From: Bacteroidota bacterium | GTDB taxonomy: Bacteria; Bacteroidota; Bacteroidia; Chitinophagales; Chitinophagaceae | Assembly (NCBI GenBank): GCA_023415275.1 | Contig: JAEZLJ010000148.1 | Span: 1 to 8,343, forward strand | Length of the DNA stretch: 8,343 nt | Direction of reading: 5' to 3' | In this document: positions 5,308-8,343 of the stretch, one piece after another | Layout of the letters: each line of letters starts with the position of its first letter | Numbering within the stretch: position 1 is the first letter of the stretch | The notes under the pieces: generated by a model | What the model was told of the DNA's origin: nothing | Database searches by the model: none | The model's input: only the letters and a program-made list of their open reading frames with translations | Program-made: the position numbers and the translations under genes

Positions 5308-7380
5308 CTATACTGTATCTTTTCTTTTACCAATAGCGATCCTGTATAATGTAAAGGCCATGAATGCAAAGAAGGCCACCCCTAGCCATTTATAGCCCTG
5401 TTCACCCAACATGGATGTCAATCCATGTTCAGCATTTACTTTTTGCAGACCCGCATTAGAACTTTCAAAAGCAGATAAAAAGGCCACGATAACACCGGCC
5501 AAAGCACCACCTGCCACTAACCCGGTGGCAAACAGGTTGCCCCTGCCCAGGTCCTCTTCTTCAGGTGCTACTACAATTCCTTTTCTCTTTTCTCTCATTT
5601 CAACAATGCCCCTTATGGCGCCACCAATGAATATGGGCAATGTAGTGGATAAAGGAAGGTAGGTACCCACTGCAAAAGATAGTGACTTGATGCCGCATAG
5701 CTCAAGTGTAATGGCGATGAATACACCTACCAATACAAACTGCCAGTCCAGGTTAAAAGAGAGAATGCCCTTGATCAGCGTAGCCATCAAAGTACCCTGA
5801 GGAGCAGGATAACGGTCAGTGCCGATGGCATGCTTGATGCCCTGGGCAGCCATTTCTACTGTTGGCGTATCAAGGATCTTCACGGTAGCTCCAATAGCAA
5901 TAGAGGATACAATAGCGCCAATAAAAAGAGCGATCTGTTGATTACGTGGGGTGGCTCCCACTATATATCCTGTTTTAAGATCCTGGGAAGTAGCACCTGC
6001 ATTGGCAGCAGCTATACAGATCATGCCTCCAACTATCAGGGCCATTGGCTCATAAAAATAACCAGTCCATTTTACAGCAATAAAAATGAGACAGGTACCC
6101 ATTAAGGTGGCGATGGTCATTCCCGAGATGGGGTTATTGGACGAACCGATCAATCCGACGATACGGGATGATACCGTAACGAAGAAGGCACCAAAGATGA
6201 TCACCAAAATGCCCAATAACAATTTGCTGCCAATGTTTTGCCCGGGAATTAAAGTAGATGGCATCAATGCCACACATAGTATCAATATAATACTGCCTAT
6301 GCCTACCACTTTGATGGAAAGATCTCTTTCTGTACGCGGCACATCCTGCTTTTCAGTACCCTCCACGCCTGTTTTCTTCAGAGAGCCAATACTTCCTTTA
6401 AAGGAAGAAATGATGGTTGGAATAGTCTTAATAAGCGTAATAAAACCGCCTGCTGCTACTGCACCTGCACCAATCTGGCGCACATAAGCCCTGTAAATCG
6501 CATCAGACCAGTCAGCGAAATTATGGGTGACAGGATCCCAACCGCCAGTACCCCCCGGCTTGGAAAGATCTGCCAGGTAACCGAGCTTGTGTAATTGTGC
6601 AGCCACTATATCGGCAGGAACCAAAGAGGATAACAATGGTATGAAGGCAAACCAGCTCAATACACCACCGGCTACTAACACACCGGCTATTCGCGGGCCT
6701 ATAATATAACCCACCCCAAGGTACTCCGGCGTTATTTCCCCGCTCAACCTGGCAGAAGGAAAAAACTTTTGGGCTTGTGTTGTAGCAAACCTGGGCACTT
6801 CAGCAATGACATGAAATATCTTCTGAAGGGCAGCATAGGCAGCCGCAAACCCTAACCCCATGAAAGCGGTTTTAGCAAAGTCTCCACCCTTTTCACCTGC
6901 TTTTAATACAGAGGCGCAGGCAGTTCCTTCGGGGTATGGAAGCACACCATGCTCCTGCACGATCAATGATTTTCTCAAAGGGATCATCATCAGCGTACCA
7001 AGCATGCCACCAAATATGGCCAGGATTAGAATAGTGAAATAATTAAAATAGTCGGCGCTGGACGATTCGCTGAGGAACAGGAACCCTGGAAGGGTAAATA
7101 CCACACCCGCCGCAATACTTTCACCGGCAGAACCGGTGGTCTGGATGATATTATTTTCAAGTATGGTGGTCTTTAAGAATTTACGCCCCAGCGTGATTGC
7201 AATCACGGCAATCGGTATGGAGGCTGAAACAGTAAGACCAGCCTTTAAGGCCAGGTAAACGGTGGCGGCACCGAAGATGATACCAAAGGCAGCACCTGTC
7301 AAAATTGATTTGATGGTAAATTCAGCTATCCTTGCCTCAGGTGGAATAAAGGGTCGGAATTTCTTTTGCGCTTCAGCCAT
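5308..7380 (-). CDS. OPT-family oligopeptide transporter
   Basis: A 690-residue inner-membrane transporter of the OPT family, prokaryotic (TIGR00733-like) branch. These are proton-coupled carriers thought to move oligopeptides, or in some branches metal-chelate conjugates. Repeated hydrophobic helices span nearly the whole length. Family marks are KAGLTVSASIPIAV (46-59), ENNIIQTTGSAGESIAAG (75-92), LPYPEGTACASVLKAGE (147-163), the soluble loop around 255-295, GSSNNPISGMTIAT (412-425) and AGATSQDLKTGYIVGATPRN (461-480). A cytoplasmic linker rich in charge lies at 327-354, and another at 595-612 (EMREKRKG to EEEDLG). Length is normal and no frameshift is seen. The ATG at 7380 follows an A/C-rich leader without a Shine-Dalgarno sequence. 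A terminator separates it from the POT gene upstream, so it probably has its own promoter. The substrate cannot be read from the sequence. Confidence 0.94.
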   Translation of the reverse strand: MAEAQKKFRPFIPPEARIAEFTIKSILTGAAFGIIFGAATVYLALKAGLTVSASIPIAVIAITLGRKFLKTTILENNIIQTTGSAGESIAAGVVFTLPGFLFLSESSSADYFNYFTILILAIFGGMLGTLMMIPLRKSLIVQEHGVLPYPEGTACASVLKAGEKGGDFAKTAFMGLGFAAAYAALQKIFHVIAEVPRFATTQAQKFFPSARLSGEITPEYLGVGYIIGPRIAGVLVAGGVLSWFAFIPLLSSLVPADIVAAQLHKLGYLADLSKPGGTGGWDPVTHNFADWSDAIYRAYVRQIGAGAVAAGGFITLIKTIPTIISSFKGSIGSLKKTGVEGTEKQDVPRTERDLSIKVVGIGSIILILCVALMPSTLIPGQNIGSKLLLGILVIIFGAFFVTVSSRIVGLIGSSNNPISGMTIATLMGTCLIFIAVKWTGYFYEPMALIVGGMICIAAANAGATSQDLKTGYIVGATPRNQQIALFIGAIVSSIAIGATVKILDTPTVEMAAQGIKHAIGTDRYPAPQGTLMATLIKGILSFNLDWQFVLVGVFIAITLELCGIKSLSFAVGTYLPLSTTLPIFIGGAIRGIVEMREKRKGIVVAPEEEDLGRGNLFATGLVAGGALAGVIVAFLSAFESSNAGLQKVNAEHGLTSMLGEQGYKWLGVAFFAFMAFTLYRIAIGKRKDTV

Positions 7381-7423
7381 AGCGTTTGTTTTGGTTTATG
7401 GATAAATGTAGGGATAAAATAAA

Positions 7424-7451
7424 AAAGGTGATACCTGTTGGTATCACCTTT
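7424..7451 (-). terminator. Intrinsic terminator after the POT symporter gene
   Basis: An 11-bp perfect stem (7424-7434 with 7441-7451; AAAGGTGATAC / GTATCACCTTT) has a 6-base loop. On the minus strand it is followed by TTTTTTATTTTATCC, a good U-tract. It begins 19 bases after the POT stop. Only 43 bases remain between its end and the OPT start codon, so any OPT promoter must overlap this terminator or allow read-through. Confidence 0.88.
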
Positions 7452-7470
7452 ACACAAATAGTTTTAAACA

Positions 7471-8343
7471 TTATATCTCAGTATGCATCATTTTCTTCAA
7501 TTGCTTTGAAATGATAAACAGGATAATAGAAGCAATACCTGCCATAAATACGAAAAGCATAAAGAAATCATACATATTATTCATCTGGTAACCCAGGAAC
7601 GAGGTTGTTTTTCCTTCGGAAGGATACAAGGCACTCAGCACACCTGCCAGCTTATTAGCCGCTGCATTGGCCAGGAACCAAACTGCCATCAACAGGGAAG
7701 CAAATTTTAATGGAGCTAATTTGTTCACCAGTGATAAACCTATAGGTGACAAGCTCAATTCTCCCCATGTATGTAAGGCATACATGCCCGTGAGCCAGAT
7801 CATGCTCACCTTCACACCTGGAGCTACATCTTTAACACCAAAAGCTATCCAGAGATATCCAAGAGCCAACAGGAAGAGTCCTAATGCCATTTTAGTAGGA
7901 GCAGAAGGCTCTCTTTTGCCCATCTTCAACCATAGCCAGGCAAAGACCGGTGCAAATATGATCACGAAGATAGAATTGAGTGATTGAAATAAACTGGCAG
8001 GAACAACAGCCCAGCCCAGGTCTCTTTGTGTTTGCCTGTCGGCGAAGAAAGTAAGAGAGGCTCCCGCCTGCTCAAAGGCCGACCAGAAAAAGATCACGAA
8101 GAAGGCTACAATGAATATCACACCGATCCGCTGCTTTTCTTGTTTATTTAATGACTTGTCAGAGAAAAGTACAAAGGCAATAAAAAGAACGGCACCTAGC
8201 AACAGGTAAGAAAGGAAACTGAAAACATTTGCATCCACATACAATACGCCTATGGCCACACCGGCAAATACCATCAGGCCAATGATCATGAACAGTGGAT
8301 TTAACCATTGTTTGGGTGTGGAAGGAGGTGTGTCGCCCAGGGG
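7471..8343 (-). CDS. POT/PTR2 family proton:peptide symporter, C-terminal half (5' end outside window)
   Basis: Inner-membrane major-facilitator transporter of the proton-dependent oligopeptide (POT/PTR2) family, importing di- and tripeptides. The frame is open to the right edge. The Met at 8289 is internal, since 18 codons before it, ending in TPKQWLNPLF, continue without a stop. Of the whole protein, 290 residues are present, roughly the second half. In fragment numbering, conserved marks are FFWSAFEQAGASL (85-97), FADRQT (100-105), PASLFQSLNSIF (115-126), WGELSLSPIGLSLVNKLAP (193-211) and AVWFLANAAANKLAG (220-234). About seven hydrophobic helices are visible, ending in a short basic tail. 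The missing 5' part should hold the ExxERxxYYG-type proton-coupling motif. It lies upstream of the OPT gene on the same strand but is separated from it by a terminator. Confidence 0.93.
   Translation of the reverse strand, partial: PLGDTPPSTPKQWLNPLFMIIGLMVFAGVAIGVLYVDANVFSFLSYLLLGAVLFIAFVLFSDKSLNKQEKQRIGVIFIVAFFVIFFWSAFEQAGASLTFFADRQTQRDLGWAVVPASLFQSLNSIFVIIFAPVFAWLWLKMGKREPSAPTKMALGLFLLALGYLWIAFGVKDVAPGVKVSMIWLTGMYALHTWGELSLSPIGLSLVNKLAPLKFASLLMAVWFLANAAANKLAGVLSALYPSEGKTTSFLGYQMNNMYDFFMLFVFMAGIASIILFIISKQLKKMMHTEI

Noticed and set aside
6086..6487. 133-codon plus-strand frame inside the OPT gene
   Set aside because: It is the opposite strand of conserved OPT transmembrane segments. Its Pro/Met/Ile-rich product matches no family.

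Overview
The window looks like chromosomal DNA from a member of the Bacteroidota, most likely a Chitinophagaceae relative (Chitinophaga/Niastella-like). This is inferred from moderate GC, A/T-rich leaders without clear Shine-Dalgarno sequences, TAnnTTTG-like promoter elements and the protein content. The genus is not proven by the sequence. No tRNA, rRNA, CRISPR array, transposase or phage gene is visible.

Layout, left to right. (1) Bases 2-628 (+) are the C-terminal half of seryl-tRNA synthetase, cut by the window edge. (2) Bases 697-1038 (+) encode a small lipid-anchored mono-haem cytochrome c, closed by a strong intrinsic terminator at 1061-1096. (3) Bases 1097-1357 hold no firm gene. They contain an unusual cluster of 11-bp-phased CCCGTA/TACGGG repeats with a hairpin, followed on the minus strand by a coding-looking 37-codon frame. 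(4) Bases 1358-2440 (-) encode an AlkB-type alkane 1-monooxygenase with all its histidine motifs. (5) Divergent from it, 2534-3997 and 4041-5240 (+) are a DUF1800 and DUF1501 gene pair, probably one operon, ended by a perfect 16-bp terminator hairpin shared with the convergent gene. (6) On the minus strand, 5308-7380 is a complete OPT-family oligopeptide transporter, and 7471-8343 is the C-terminal half of a POT/PTR2 proton:peptide symporter that runs off the window. A terminator separates these two.

Functionally these are mostly independent transcription units rather than one pathway: translation, an envelope electron carrier, hydrocarbon or lipid hydroxylation, an uncharacterised envelope pair, and peptide uptake. 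The parts least explained by known biology are the DUF1800/DUF1501 pair and the phased repeat cluster. In the pair only the second protein carries a Tat-like export signal, and the first cannot gain one by moving its start upstream.
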